The notes under the pieces: generated by a model
What the model was told of the DNA's origin: nothing
What the model saw: the letters and a program-made list of their open reading frames with translations, nothing else
The model's database searches: none
Part shown: positions 35,566-48,075 of the stretch, piece after piece
Layout of the letters: each line of letters begins with the position of its first letter
Numbering within the stretch: the stretch's first letter is position 1
Program-made: the position numbers and the translations under genes
From: Aquilaria yunnanensis
Lineage: Eukaryota > Streptophyta > Magnoliopsida > Malvales > Thymelaeaceae
NCBI GenBank assembly: GCA_039654915.1
Contig: CM077594.1
Location: 72,348,393 to 72,412,392 of the forward strand
Reading direction: 5' to 3'
DNA: 64,000 bases

Positions 35566-35620
35566 GCTATGAGATCCATACTCATAGGCTTCCTGGCCAA
35601 GGCTGAGGGTGGCCTTGTTA
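35566..35620 (+). repeat. G1 3' LTR, end
   Basis: GAGATCC, CTCATAGGCTTCC and GGCCTTGTTA match the 5' LTR end at 21690-21737. Satellite resumes with AAACATT at 35621. Both LTR copies end in TTA rather than the usual CA. Confidence 0.85.
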
Positions 35621-38160
35621 AAACATTTTCAACATTTTTACAATGAAATGAAAACATTCACAACTAGTTTGGAATGAAAACATTCACAACCTGTTTAGAA
35701 TGAAATGGAAACATTCACAACTTGTTTAGAATGAAATGGAAACATTCCCAACTTGCTTAGGATAAAAAAGGAAATGTTCATAACTTCTTTAGAATCAAAA
35801 GAAAACGTTCACAAATTTTTTGGAAACAAATGGATACATTCACAAAAAGTTTGGAACAGAAACATTCTCAACTTGTTTAGATTGAAATGGAAACATTCAC
35901 AACTTGGTTACAATAAAAACATTCACAACCTTTTCAAAAAGGAAATATTCACAACTTGTTTAGTATGAAATGGAAATAATCAAAACTTCTTTAGGATGAA
36001 ATAGAAACTTTGACAACTTGTTTAGAATGAAATGGAAACATTCACAACTTGTTGAAAATGAAATAGAAACACTCAACATCTTTAGAATGAGATAGAAACA
36101 TTCAGAAGCTATTTAGAATGAAATGGAAACATTCACAACTTCTTTGGATTAGAAACATTCACAACTTGATTAGAATGGAAACATTCACAACTTGTTTAGA
36201 ATAAAGTGCAAAGATTCACAACTAGTTTGAAAGGGAAACATTCATAGCTTGTTTAGAATGAAATGAAAACTTTCACAGCTAGATTGGAATGGGAGTACTC
36301 ACAACTTGTTTCAAATGAAATAGAAACATTCACAACATGTTTGAAATGGAAACATTCACAACTTGTTTAGAATAATATTCAAACATTCACAGCTAGTTTG
36401 GAATTGAACCATTCACAAGTTGTTTAGCATGAAATGGAATCATTCACAACTAGCTTTGAATGGAAACATTTACAAACTGTTTAGATTGATTCACAGCTAG
36501 CTTTGAATGGAAACATTTACAGGCTATTTAGATTGAAAAGGAAATGTTCATTGCTTGTTTGGAAAAAGAAATATTCACAACTTGTTTGGAATGAAGTGGC
36601 ATTACTCACAACTTTTTTATAATGAAATGGAAACATTCACAACTTTTTTTGAATAAAAACATTCTTAAACTGTTCAGAATGGAAACATTCACAAATTATT
36701 TAGAATGAATTGGAAATGTTCACAACTAGTTTGGAATGGAAATACTCACAACTTGTTTAGAATGAAATAGAAATAGCCACAACTTGTTTAGAATGAAATG
36801 GAAACATTCATGACTTGTTTAGCATGAAATGGAAACATTCACAACTTTTTTAGAATAGAAATATTCACAGCTTCTTTAGAATCAATAGGAAACATTCATA
36901 ACTTCTTAAGATTGAAAAAGGAAACATTCACAACTATTTTCGAATCAAAACTTTCGTAACCTGTTTTGAATGAAATTGAAACATTCAGAACTTCTTAAGA
37001 CTGAAAAGGAAACATTGACAACTAGTTTGGAATCAAAACATTCATAGCTTGTTTTGAATGAAATCAAAACATTCAAAACCTATTTGGAATAGAAACATTC
37101 ACAACTTATTTGAAAGGAAGCATTCATAACTTGTTTAGAATGAAATGGAAGCATTCACAAATAATTTGGAATGAAAACATTCATAACTTGTTTAGAATGA
37201 AATAGAAACATTCACAACTTCTTTGGAATAGAAACACTCATAACTTCATTAAAAAATTCACAACTTATTAGGAATGAATTTGAAACAATCACAACTTGTT
37301 TAAAACAAATTAGAAACATTCACAACTTCGTGCGAATATAAACATTCACAACTTGGTTGAAATGGAAGCATTCACAACTTGTTAAGAGTGAAACATAAAC
37401 ATTCAAAACTAGTTTGGGATGAAAAAATTCACAACCTATTTAGAATGAGTTAGAAACACTCATAAATTGTTTGGAATAGAAACAATCACAACCTGTTTGG
37501 AATGCAAACATTCAGAACATGTTTAGTATGAAATGGAAACATCCATAACTTATGTGGAATGAAATAGAAACATTGAAAAACTTGTTTAGAATGAAATGGA
37601 AACATTCACAACTAGTTGTGAATGAAATAGAAACATTTAGAACTTATCTAGAATGAAATAGAAACATTCACAGCTTTATTGGAATAGGAACATTCACAAC
37701 TTGCTTAGAATGAGATGAAAACATTCACAACTTGTTCATAATAAAATGAAAACATTCAAAGCTTATTTGGAACAAAAACATTAACAACTTGTTTGAAGTA
37801 TTCACATCTTATTTGGAATGAAACGGAAACACTCACAACTTGTTTGAAATCGAAATAGTCACAACTTGTTTAGAATCAAATGAACACATTCACAACTTGT
37901 TTAGAATGGCATGGATACATTCGCAACTATTTTTGAATGCAAACATTCACAACTAGTTTGGAATGGAAACAGTCACAACTTATATAGAATGAAATGGAAA
38001 CATTCACAACATCTTTGGTACTGAAACATTCATAACTTGTTCAGATTGAAAACATTCACAACTAGTTAAGAATGAAATAGAAACACTCACAACTTGTTTA
38101 GAAAAAATAGAAACATTCACAACTTGTTTGGAAATGAAACATTCACAAGTTGTTCAGAAT
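35621..38160 (+). repeat. Satellite array, block 4 (forward)
   Basis: Forward 26/31-bp minisatellite to the right of G1, continuing the array of 9893-12459. The short duplication at about 36484-36530 (TTCACAGCTAGCTTTGAATGG twice, nearly identical) shows recent local slippage. The block ends where the strand switches at about 38160. Confidence 0.95.
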
Positions 38161-40505
38161 GTTTTCATTTCATTCGAAACTAGTTGTGAATGTTTTCATC
38201 TCATTCCAAACAAGTTATGAATATTTCCGTTTCATTCTAAACAAGTTGTGAATGTTTCCACTTCACTCTAAAGATGTTGTGATTCCTTCCTTTTCATTGT
38301 AAACAAGTTGTGAATGTTTCTATTCGAAACAAGTTATGAATGTTTGCATTTCATTCCAAAAAAGTTATGACTGTTTCCTCTCCAAACTAGTTGGGAATGT
38401 TTCCATTTCATTCTAAACAAGTTGTGAATGTTTCCATTCCATTTTAAACAAGTTACAAATGTTTCCACTTCGTTCTAAACAAGTTACGAATGTTTCCATT
38501 TCATTCTAAACAAGTTGTGAATGTTTCCATTCCAATCAAGTTGTTAATGATTCCATTTCATTCTAAATCCATTAGAAAGTTGTTGGGAATGTTTCTATTC
38601 ACAACAAGTTAGGAAAGTTTCCATTTCATTATAGAAAGGTTTTGAATATTTCTCTTCCAAACTAGTGGTTATTGTTTCTGGTTCATTCGAAACAAGTTGT
38701 AAATGTTTCGATTCCAAACTAGATGTGAATGTTTCAATTTTGTTTTGTACAAGTTTTCAATTCTTCCATTCCAAAATAGTTCTAAATGTTTCCATCACAT
38801 TCTAAAGAAGTTGTGAATGTTTCCATGTCATTTTAAACAAGTTGTGAATGTTTCCATTCCAAACTAGTTATAATGTTTTCTACTACATTCCACACAAGTT
38901 GTAAATGTTTTCATTCAAGACAGTTATGAATGTTTGCATTCCATTTTGAACAAGTTGTGAATCCTTCTATTCCAAATAAGTTGTGTATGTGTGCATTCCA
39001 AACTAGTTGTGAATGTTTCCATATCACAATATATAAGTTGTGAATGTTTCCATTTTGTTCTAAAGAAGTTGTGAAAGTTCCCATTCCAAACTAGTTGTGA
39101 CATTTCCATTTCATTCTAAACAAGTTGTGAATGTTTCCATTCGGAATAGGTTATGAATGTTTCTATTCCAAACAAGTTGTAAATGCTTCCATTTCATTCT
39201 AAACAAGTTGTGAATTTTTCCATTCCAAACAGGTTTTGAATGTTTCCATTTCATTCTAAGCAATTTGGGAATGTTTCCACTCAAAACTAGTTGTAAAAGT
39301 TTCCATATCATTCTAAAGAAGTTGTTGATGTTTCCATTCCGAACTAGTTCTGAATACTTCCATTCGAAACAAGCTGTGAATGTTTCTATTTCATTTTAGA
39401 CAAGTTGTGACTGTTTCCATTTCATTCTAAATAAATTGTGAATGTTTCCATTCCTGACAACTTGCGAATCTTTCAATTTCATTTTAAACAAGTTGTGAAT
39501 GTTTCTGTTTCGAACAAGTTATAATTCTTTTGATTTGATTCTCAACATTTCCATTTCATTCTAAACAAGTTTTGATTGTTTGCTTTCCAAACTAATTTTA
39601 AATGTTTCCAATTCACCCTACACAAGTTGTGAATCTTTCCATTCCAAACAGGATGTGAATGTCTCTATTCCAAATGTTTTGTGAATGTTTTCATTACTTT
39701 CTATGCAAATTTTGAATTTTTTAATTCCAAGCAGGTTGTCAATGTTTCTATTCCAAAGAAGTTGTGAACGTTTCCACTTCATTCTAAACAAGTTATAAAT
39801 TTTGCATTCCAAATAAGTTGTAAATGTTTAGAATTCATTCTAAAAAAGTTGCGAGTGTTTCATTACCAAACTAGTTGTCAATGTCCCCATTGTATACAAG
39901 TTATGAATGTTTGTATTCCATACAGTCTGTAAATGTTTCTATTTGATTCTAAACAAGTCGTGAATGTTTCCATTTCAGACAAGTTGTTAATGTTTCCTTT
40001 CCAGACTAGTTGTGAATGTTTCCATTTCATTCAAAAAAAATTGTGAATGTTTCCATTCCAAACATGTTGTAAAATTTTCCAACTCATTCTGAACATATTG
40101 CAAAATTTTCCATTCCAAACATATTGTGAATGTTTCCATTCTAAACTAGTTGTCAATTTTTCCATTTCATTCTAAACAAGTTGTGAATATTTCTATTCCA
40201 AATAAGTTGTGAATATTTTTATTCCAAACAAGTTGTGAATGTTTTCATTTCATTCTAAACAAGTTGTGAATGTTTCCATGTTATTCGAAACAAGTTGTGA
40301 ATATTTTTATTCTAAATAGTTGAGAATGTTTCCATTTCAATCTAAACAAGTTCTGAAAGTTTACCTTCCAATCAAGTTGTGAATGTTTGCATTTCATTCT
40401 AAATAGGTTGTGAATGTTTGCATTCTAGGCATATTGTAAATGTTTCTACTCCAAACATGTTCTAAGTGTTTCCATTTCATTCTAAATAAGTTGTAAATGT
40501 TTCTA
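38161..40505 (-). repeat. Satellite array, block 5 (reverse)
   Basis: The same minisatellite reversed: CATTCTAAACAAGTTGTGAATG replaces its complement. The switch point has AACATTC, 12 bases, then GAATGTT, so the two orientations meet in a palindrome. The - strand frames in this block repeat the 19-residue period seen on the + strand of the forward arrays and are not genes. Confidence 0.93.
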
Positions 40506-40640
40506 CTCCAAATATGTTTGCAATGGAAACATTGATAAATTCATTAGAATGAAATGGAACACTCACAACTTGTATGGAATAGAAACATTCACAAGTTACT
40601 TGGGAAGGAAACATTCACAATTTGTATGAAATATAAACAT
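40506..40640 (+). repeat. Inverted satellite segment 1 (forward inside reverse)
   Basis: About 130 bp in forward orientation inside the reverse domain. The right switch is the palindrome ATTCACAA-G-TTGTGAAT at about 40634-40650. Confidence 0.88.
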
Positions 40641-42148
40641 TCACAAGTTGTGAATTTTTTTAGTCCAAACAAGTTGTGAATGTTTGCATTTCGAATGAGT
40701 TGTGAATGCTTGCATTCCAAACAAGTTGTGAATGTTTCCATTTCATTGTAAATATGTTCGGAATTTTTTGATTTCTAACAAGTTGTTAATATTTCTATTC
40801 TGAACAAATTGTGAATGTTTCCATTTCATCCAAAACAGGTTGTGAATGTTTCCTTTCCAAACAAGTTATGAATGTTTCCATTTCATTCTAAATAAGTTAT
40901 GTATATTTCCATTCCAAATAAGTTTTGAATGTTTCAATTCCAAACAACTTAGGAATGTTTCCATTTCATTTTAAAATAGTTGTGAGTGTTTCCATCCCAA
41001 ACTAGTTCTAAATGCTTCTATTTCATTCTAAACAAGTTGTGAATGTTTCCATTCCAAACTAGTTATTAATGTTTCTCTTCCAAACAAGTTGTGAATGTTT
41101 CCATTTCATTCTAAACAAGTTGTGAATGAAAATCTAAACTAGTTGGCATTGTTTTCATTTCATTTCATTCAAGAGTAGTTGTGAATGCTTCATTTCCATT
41201 CCAAACAAGTTGTGCATGTTTAGATTCCAAAAGAAGTTGTTAATGTTGCTATTCCAAATAAGTTGTGAATGTTTCTATTTTATTGCAAACAAGTTGTCAA
41301 TGTTTTTATTCCAAACTAGTGGTGAATGTTTCCTTTTTATTGCAAACAAGTTGTGAATTTTTCTACTTCATTCTAAACAAGTTATGATTGTTTTAATTCC
41401 AAACTAGCTTTGAATGTTTCCATTTCATTCAAAGCAAGTTATGAATCTTTCCATCCCCGACAAGTTGTTAATGTTTTATTCCAAACAAGTTGTAAACGTT
41501 TCCATTTCAAGCTAAACAAGTTGTGAGTGTTTCCATTCCAAACAGGTTTTGAATGTTTCCATATCATTCTAAACATGTTATGAATGTTTGGATTTCATTC
41601 TAAACAAGTTGTGAATGTTTCCATTCCAAACTTGCTATGAATCATTCTATTCCAACCAGTTTGTGAATGTTTGTATTTGAAACAACTTGTGAATGTTTCC
41701 ACTTGATTCTAAACAAGCTGTAAATGTTTCATTCCAAACTAGTTGTGAATGTTTCCATATCAATCCAAACAAGTTGTGAATTTTTCTATTCAAAATAGTT
41801 GTGAATGTTTCCATTTCATTCAAAATGAGTTGTGAATGTTTCTATTCGAAACAAGTTGTGACTGTTTTCATTTCATTCTAAATAAGCTGTGATTGTTTCA
41901 ATTTCATTCTAAACAGCTTGTGAATTTTTCCATTCCAAGAAAGTTGTAAATTTTTCCACTTCATTCTAAACTAGTTGTGACTATTTGTATGCCAAACAAG
42001 TTTTCATTATTTTCATTTCATTCTAAACAAGTTCTAAATGCTTCCATTCCAAACAAGTCAGGGATAAGTCCATTTCATTCTAAACTAGTTCTAAATGTTT
42101 CCTTTCCATTCCAAACAAGTTGTGAATGTTTCAATTCCAAAACAAGTA
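40641..42148 (-). repeat. Satellite array, block 6 (reverse)
   Basis: Reverse-oriented minisatellite, dimer pattern visible. Nothing else seen. Confidence 0.93.
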
Positions 42149-42405
42149 TCTAGTTTTGAAATGCAGGCATTCACAACTTGTTTAGATTGGAATTGAAACA
42201 TTCACAACTTGTTTAGATTGAAATTGAAACATTCACATGTTTACAACTTGTTTGGAATTGATACACTTGCAACTGCTCTACTATGGAAACATTCACAACT
42301 TGTTTAGAATGAAATGGAAGCACTCATAACTAGCTTGGAGTGGGAACATTCAGAACTTGCTTAGAATGAATTAGAAACATTCACCAGTGGTTTGGAATGG
42401 AAACA
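42149..42405 (+). repeat. Inverted satellite segment 2 (forward inside reverse)
   Basis: About 255 bp in forward orientation, including a near-exact doubling of a 31-bp unit near 42172-42236. The switch back is inside GGAAACACTTCCATCTC. Confidence 0.85.
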
Positions 42406-42501
42406 CTTCCATCTCATTCTAAACAAGTTGTGAATGTTTCCATTCCAAACATGTTGTGAATGTTTCCATTTCATTCTAAACAAGTTTGCGAATGTTTCTC
42501 A
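42406..42501 (-). repeat. Satellite array, block 7 (reverse, short)
   Basis: Reverse-oriented minisatellite up to the LTR-A fragment. Confidence 0.9.
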
Positions 42502-42744
42502 TGTAGGGCTTTGGGAGCCAAATAAGTGCAGTGGAATATAACCAAAACCCTCCAAGATCCAAGTGAAACAGGGTAAACCTGGTGTTCAAAATTTTTGTAC
42601 CTAATTTGATTGGGATCTTTCACGTAACTTTTGAGTCGAATCACAAAACTTGAACTGTTGACGTGTTCAAGCTCTCTACGGTATCCATACGAGCCTCTCA
42701 AGATTACCACGCCTCCACCATGTCTAGGTAGATGCATTTCTCTT
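42502..42744 (-). mobile_element. LTR-A fragment, copy H (LTR 3' end only)
   Basis: 243 bp with the TGTAGGGCTTTGGGAGCC end of LTR-A in - orientation, stopping at GATGCATTTCTCTT, just after the presumed start of the transcribed part. Satellite resumes as TCATTTCC. TTTCTC occurs at both edges, so the remaining ~1.2 kb may have been lost by microhomology-mediated deletion. The - strand frame at 42471-42737 is this fragment plus satellite and is not a gene. Confidence 0.88.
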
Positions 42745-45274
42745 TCATTTCCATCTCATTCTAAACTAGTTGTGACTGTTTCTATTCAAAACAAGTTGTG
42801 AATGTTTCCATTTTATTCGAAACAACCTGTAAATGTTTCCATTACAAAACAAGTTGTGATTGTTTTAATTCCAAGCAGGTTGTGAATTTTTCTATTGCAA
42901 ACAAGTCGTGAATGTTTCTATTTCAATCAAGTTGTGAATGTTTCCACTCCAAACAAGTTGTGATTGTCTCTATTTAATTCTAAACAAGTTCTAAATGTTT
43001 CCATTCCAAATAGGTTGCGAATGTTTCTGTTCTAGTTAGCTTATGAACTTTCCATTTCACTCTAATGAAGTTTCGAATGTTTCCATTTCATTCTAAATAA
43101 GTCATGAATATTTTCAATCTAAACTTGTTTTGAATATTTCCATTTCATTTTAAAGAGGTTGTAAATGTGTCCATTCCAAATAGGTTGCGAAAGTTTCTGT
43201 TCTAAACAAGTTGTGAATGCCTCCATTTCAATCTCAACATGTTATGTGCTTTTCCATTCCAAACAGATTGTGAATGTTTCTATTCCAAATAAGTTGTGGC
43301 TATTTCCATTTGATTCAAAAGAAGTTGTAAATGTTTCCATTCCAAACAAGCTATGAATGCTCCCATTTTGTTCTACACAAGTTGTGAATATTTCCATTCT
43401 AGACGACTTGGGATTATTTCCACTCCAAACTAGTTGTGAATACTTCCAATTCATTCTAAACCAGTTGTTAATGTTTCTATTCCAAACAAGTTATGAATTT
43501 TTTCATTTTATCCTAAATAAGTTGTGAATGCTACGATTTCATTCTAAACAGGTTGTGAATGTTTCCATTGCAAACTAGTCTTGAATGTTTCCATTTCATT
43601 CTAAACAAGTTGTGTATGTTTCCATTCTAAACTTGTTGTGAAAGTTTCCATTCTATTCTGAAGAAGTTGCGAATGTTTCCATTTCATTCTAAGCAAGTTC
43701 AAAATTTTTCCATTCTAAATAGCTTGTGAATGTTTATATTCTAAGCAAGTTGTTAATGTTTCCAATGCAAACAAGTTGTGAGTGTTTACATTCCAAATAA
43801 GCTGTGAATGTATCCATTTCATTCTAAACAAGTTGTGAAAGTTTCCATTCTAACCAAGTTGTAAATGTTTTTATTTCATTCTGAAGAAACTATGAATGTT
43901 TCCATTTTACTCTAAAAAAGTTAGGAATGTTTACATTCCAAACAAGCTGTGAATGCTTCCATTCTAAACATGTTGTGAATGTTTCCTTTTCATTCTAAAC
44001 AGGCTGTGAAAGTTTCTCTTCTAAATAAGTTGTAATTGTTTTCATTTCATTCTAAAGAAGTTGTGAATGTTTCTACTTCATTCTTAACAAGTTGTAAATC
44101 TTTCCACTTTATTATAAAGAAGTTGTGAATGTTTCCATTTCATTCTACACAAGTTATGAATGTTTTCACTCTAAATGAGTTCTGAACATTTCCTTTTCTC
44201 TTTAAACAAGTTGTGAATGTATCCATTCCAAATAGTTTGTGAATCTTTCTATTCCAAACAAGTTGTGAATGCTTCTAATTTACTTCAAGCAAGTTGTGAA
44301 TGTCTCAATTCCAAACTAGTTGTAAATGTTTCCATTTCATTCCAAACAAGTTATGAATATTTCTATTCTAAACTAGTTATGAATCTTTCCTGTTCACACA
44401 AGTTGTCAATGTTTCCATTCCAAACAAGTTGTGAATGTTTATATTCCAAACAACTTGTGAATGTTCCCTTTGAAAACTAGTTGTGAATGTTTCCGTTTCA
44501 ATCTAAACAAATTGTGACAGTTTCCATTTTATTCTAAACAAGTTGTGAATGTTTCCAATAAAAACTAGCTATGAATGTCTCCACTCCAAACTAGTCTATT
44601 TCAACATAAACTTGTTGTGAATGTTTTGTTTCTATTCCAAAACAAGCCATGAATATTTTGACTCCAAACTATTTGTGAAAGTTTCTCTTTCATTCTAAAC
44701 TAGTTGTGAATGTTTTGTTTCATTCCGAATAAGTTATGAATGTTTTCATTCCAAAACAAGCTGTGAATATTTCCATTCGAAACAACTTATGAATGTTTCA
44801 ATTCTAAACTAGTTGTAAATGTTTCCATTTCCGTTCAAACAAGTTGTGAATGTTTTGATTTTATTCCAAACATGTTGTGAATATTTCTATTCAAAACCAG
44901 GCGTGAATGTTTCCATTTGGAACAACTTATGAATGTTTCCATTACAAAACAAGTTGTGAATGTTTCTGTTCGAAATAAGTTGTGATTCTTTCCATTCCAT
45001 TCTAAAAAAGTTGTCAATGTTTTCATTCCAAACTAGTTTTGAATATTTCCATTTCATTCTAAACAAGTTGTGAATGTTCCCATTCCAAACTAGTTCTGAA
45101 TGTTTCAACTTCATTCTAAACAAGTTATGAATGTATCCATTTTATTCTAAACAAGTTGTGATAGTCTCCATTTCAAACTAGTTGTCAATGTTTCCATTTC
45201 ACTCTAAACAAGTCATGAATTTTTTTGTTCCAAACAAGTTGTGAATGTTTCCAATTCATTCTAAACAAGTTATT
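42745..45274 (-). repeat. Satellite array, block 8 (reverse)
   Basis: Reverse-oriented minisatellite. Frames at 43165-43356, 44217-44480 and 44835-45123 are repeat translations. No gene. Confidence 0.93.
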
Positions 45275-45398
45275 GTAATGGAAACATTGACAAGATGTTC
45301 AAAATGAAATGGAAACATTCATAACTTGTTTAGAATACAAAAATTCACAACTTGTTTGGAATGCAAACAATTAACACTTGTTTAGAGTAGAAATTTTC
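45275..45398 (+). repeat. Inverted satellite segment 3
   Basis: Forward segment of about 125 bp beginning after AAACAAGTTATTG and ending TTTTCATTTTTAGTTCC. It shares both junction wordings with the segments at 47943 and 49251. Confidence 0.88.
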
Positions 45399-46064
45399 AT
45401 TTTTAGTTCCAAATGTGTTGTGATTGTTTCCATTTCATACTAAACTAGTTGTGAATGTTTTCAATACATTCTAAACAAGTGGTGAATGTTTCCATTGCAA
45501 AAAATTTATGAATGTTTCTTTTCCAAACAAGTTGTGAATGTTTCCATTTCGCTCAAAGTAATTTGTGAATATTTCCATTCCAAACATGTTGTGATTGTTT
45601 CAGTTTTTTTTAAACTAGTTATAAATGTTTCTGTTTCATTATATACTAGTTGTGAATTCTTCTATTCGAATCAAGTTGTTAATGTTTCCATTTCATTTTC
45701 AACAAGTTATGAATGTTTCCATTCCAAACAAGTTGTGAATGCTTTTATGCCAAACAACTTATAGATGTTTCCAATTAATTCTCATCAGTTTATGAATGTT
45801 TCCATTCGAAATTGGTTATGAATTTTTTCACTTTATTCTAAAAAAGGTGTAAATGTTTTGATTCCAAACTAGTCGTAAATGTTTTTATTCCAAACAACTA
45901 TTGAATGTTTCCATTTCATTCTAAAGAAGTTGTGATTGTTCCATTTTCGTTTTATACAAGTTGGGAATGCTTCCATTCCAAAGAAGTTAGGAATGTTTCC
46001 ACTTCATTCTAAACTAGTTATAAGTGCTTCCTTTCCATTTTAAACAGGTAGTGAATGTTTCCAT
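45399..46064 (-). repeat. Satellite array, block 9 (reverse)
   Basis: Reverse-oriented minisatellite. Contains the variant AAGTGGTGAATGTTTCC soon after the inverted segment, also found after segments 4 and 5. Confidence 0.92.
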
Positions 46065-47499
46065 TGTAAAGTTTCAGGAGCCAAATAAGCGCAGCAAAAG
46101 ATAACCAAAACCCTTCAGGATCCAGGTGAAATGGGGTAAATCAAGTGTTCAAAAATTTTATATTTTAGTCAAGTAAGATCTTTCACCTAAGTTTTGGGTT
46201 GAATCACAAAACTTGAACTGTTGATGTGTTCAAGCTGTCTAGGGTATCAACACGAGCCTTTTGGGATCACCATGCCTCCACTACATTCTAGCAAATGCAT
46301 TCTTCTTGCGTCCGTAGTGCTAGTTTACGTCCTCCAAGGAATGGCAAGGGAAGGTGCAGTTAGAACTTTCGTAACTCTTTTGATTTCATCCTTAGGGAGG
46401 CTAGGGCAAGAGTTACAGAATTCTTACTATAAGATTTATATATAGTAAGACTCAACCCCCAAGCCTAATGGATTTCAAAACCCTAATCTAATTAGTTTTA
46501 AATTTGGGCTTCATTAATGGCTAAACCTTTGGACCCATTATTAATATGAAATTATTATGAAACCAAAACCCAAACAATTTGGCCCACACACTCAAATAAT
46601 CTAATTGGCTCTCTGGGTGTCACCCAATGGCTCCTACCACATTGCCAATGATCATAAATCATATTTATGATCATAAACAATCAGTAGTGTCTAGCAACAC
46701 ATCATTGATACCCAAGTAGCAAGGTAGTCGGTGATTTGACAAAACCTCCATGATCATTATCTGTATATGCCATTGTCCCTTTGTCCAAGATATCAAGACC
46801 AAGCACGAGACGTAAAGTGTGTCACTGTTGTATAGCCCAATCTATGGTTTCTTGATTACCAAGTAGACTAACTTAAATTGATGACATTTATATCATATAT
46901 CAACTCATCCAGACATGGCCATAGATTTTCTTAGTCTCACTCTATTAGGGGGCCCAAAGATATCATTCCTGTTACATAGGAGAGACAAATCCCATCTTGA
47001 TCACACAAAACCCTCCACATGATATGTGACATACCCAATGACCACCTTCATGTTCACTTAGTTACAAGCAACAAAAGGAAGCATCAAAGTATCTGACTCA
47101 CATGTAGGGAAGCTTCATGACCTCAGGTCAAAGGACAACATATACCATGATTACTATGAGAATCACTTATGACACTCATATAATGATCCATGCAGCATTC
47201 TCATGGTGGGTCGGTCTAGTACACAAGTTCTCCAACTTGTACCCATATGTAGACTACATATCTCATATTAGTCTCCATATATGTTAGTCTTTGTGTATTA
47301 TTCCAACCTACACCATAATAATACTAGACCAGGTACGTTTAAGAATACTATTATTCTAGGGTTATAATTATGTTTGATTATGTCACACAGAAACAATACA
47401 ACAAACATAATTACTAGAATAATGCCTAAACAAAATATCATGACTCAATGTGCAAAATATAATCATCTCATGATTGACTTTTTGGGTACAACACTAACA
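46065..47499 (-). mobile_element. Solo LTR, LTR-A copy F
   Basis: A 1435-bp LTR-A unit in - orientation, + strand ends TGTAAAGTTTCAGG and CACTAACA, with an exact duplication TCCAT (46060-46064 and 47500-47504). It is inserted in reverse satellite. It looks more diverged than copies C-E; the 27-nt palindrome has one change at the spacer edge. The TATA region reads TTTATATATAG on the + strand. Confidence 0.9.
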
Positions 47500-47942
47500 T
47501 CCATTTCAATACAAGTTGTGAATGTTTCCATTTCGAACAAGTCATGAAAATTTCCATCCTATTCTAAACAAGTTGTGAGTGCTTCCATCACAAACTAGTT
47601 GTGAATGTTTCCTTTTAGCTCCAAAAAAATTATGAATGTTTTCATTCCCAAATAAGTTTTGAATATTTCAATTTGAAATAGGTTGTGGGTGTTTCTATAT
47701 CAAACAAGTTGTAAATGTTTCCATTTTATTTTAAATAGCTTGTAAATGTTTCCATTCCAAACTAGTTGTGAATATTTTTATTGCATTCAAACCAAGCTAT
47801 GAATGTTTCCATTTTGAACTACTTGTGAATGTTTTGATTTCATTCTAAACAAGTTGTGAATGTTTCCATTTTACTCTAAACAAGTTGTGAATGTTTCCAT
47901 TCCAGATACGTTGTGAATGTTTCCATTTTATTATGAACAAGT
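47500..47942 (-). repeat. Satellite array, block 10 (reverse)
   Basis: Reverse-oriented minisatellite between copy F and inverted segment 4. Confidence 0.92.
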
Positions 47943-48075
47943 TATTGGAATGGAAACATTCACAACTTCATTCGAATGAAAAGAAAATAGTCATAAGTTG
48001 TTTGGAATAGAAATATTCACAACTTGTTTAGAATGGAAACATTTACAACTTGTTTGGGATAAAAATGTTCACTTT
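47943..48075 (+). repeat. Inverted satellite segment 4
   Basis: About 130 bp forward, entered after GAACAAGTTATTG and left through TGTTCACTTTTCAAGCC. Homologous in position and junctions to segments 3 and 5. Confidence 0.88.

Larger units (their letters stand above)
12460..35620 (+). mobile_element. Ty3/gypsy element G1 with nested insertions
   Basis: One decayed LTR retrotransposon inserted in the satellite. It begins TGTTATGACTCTCC at 12460 and its 3' LTR ends GTTA at 35620. The flank AAACC (12455-12459) against AAACA (35621-35625) differs by one base. The satellite consensus at this point reads GGAAACATTC, so the original target was AAACA. Own parts are 12460-12645, 20321-22827, 25653-31675, 33091-33101 and 35566-35620; the rest is later insertions. 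Internal order gag, zinc knuckle, protease, RT, RNase H, integrase, chromodomain-like end is that of chromoviruses, closest to the Tekay/Del type by the integrase C-terminal wording. Many stops and frameshifts make it inactive. Confidence 0.8.
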
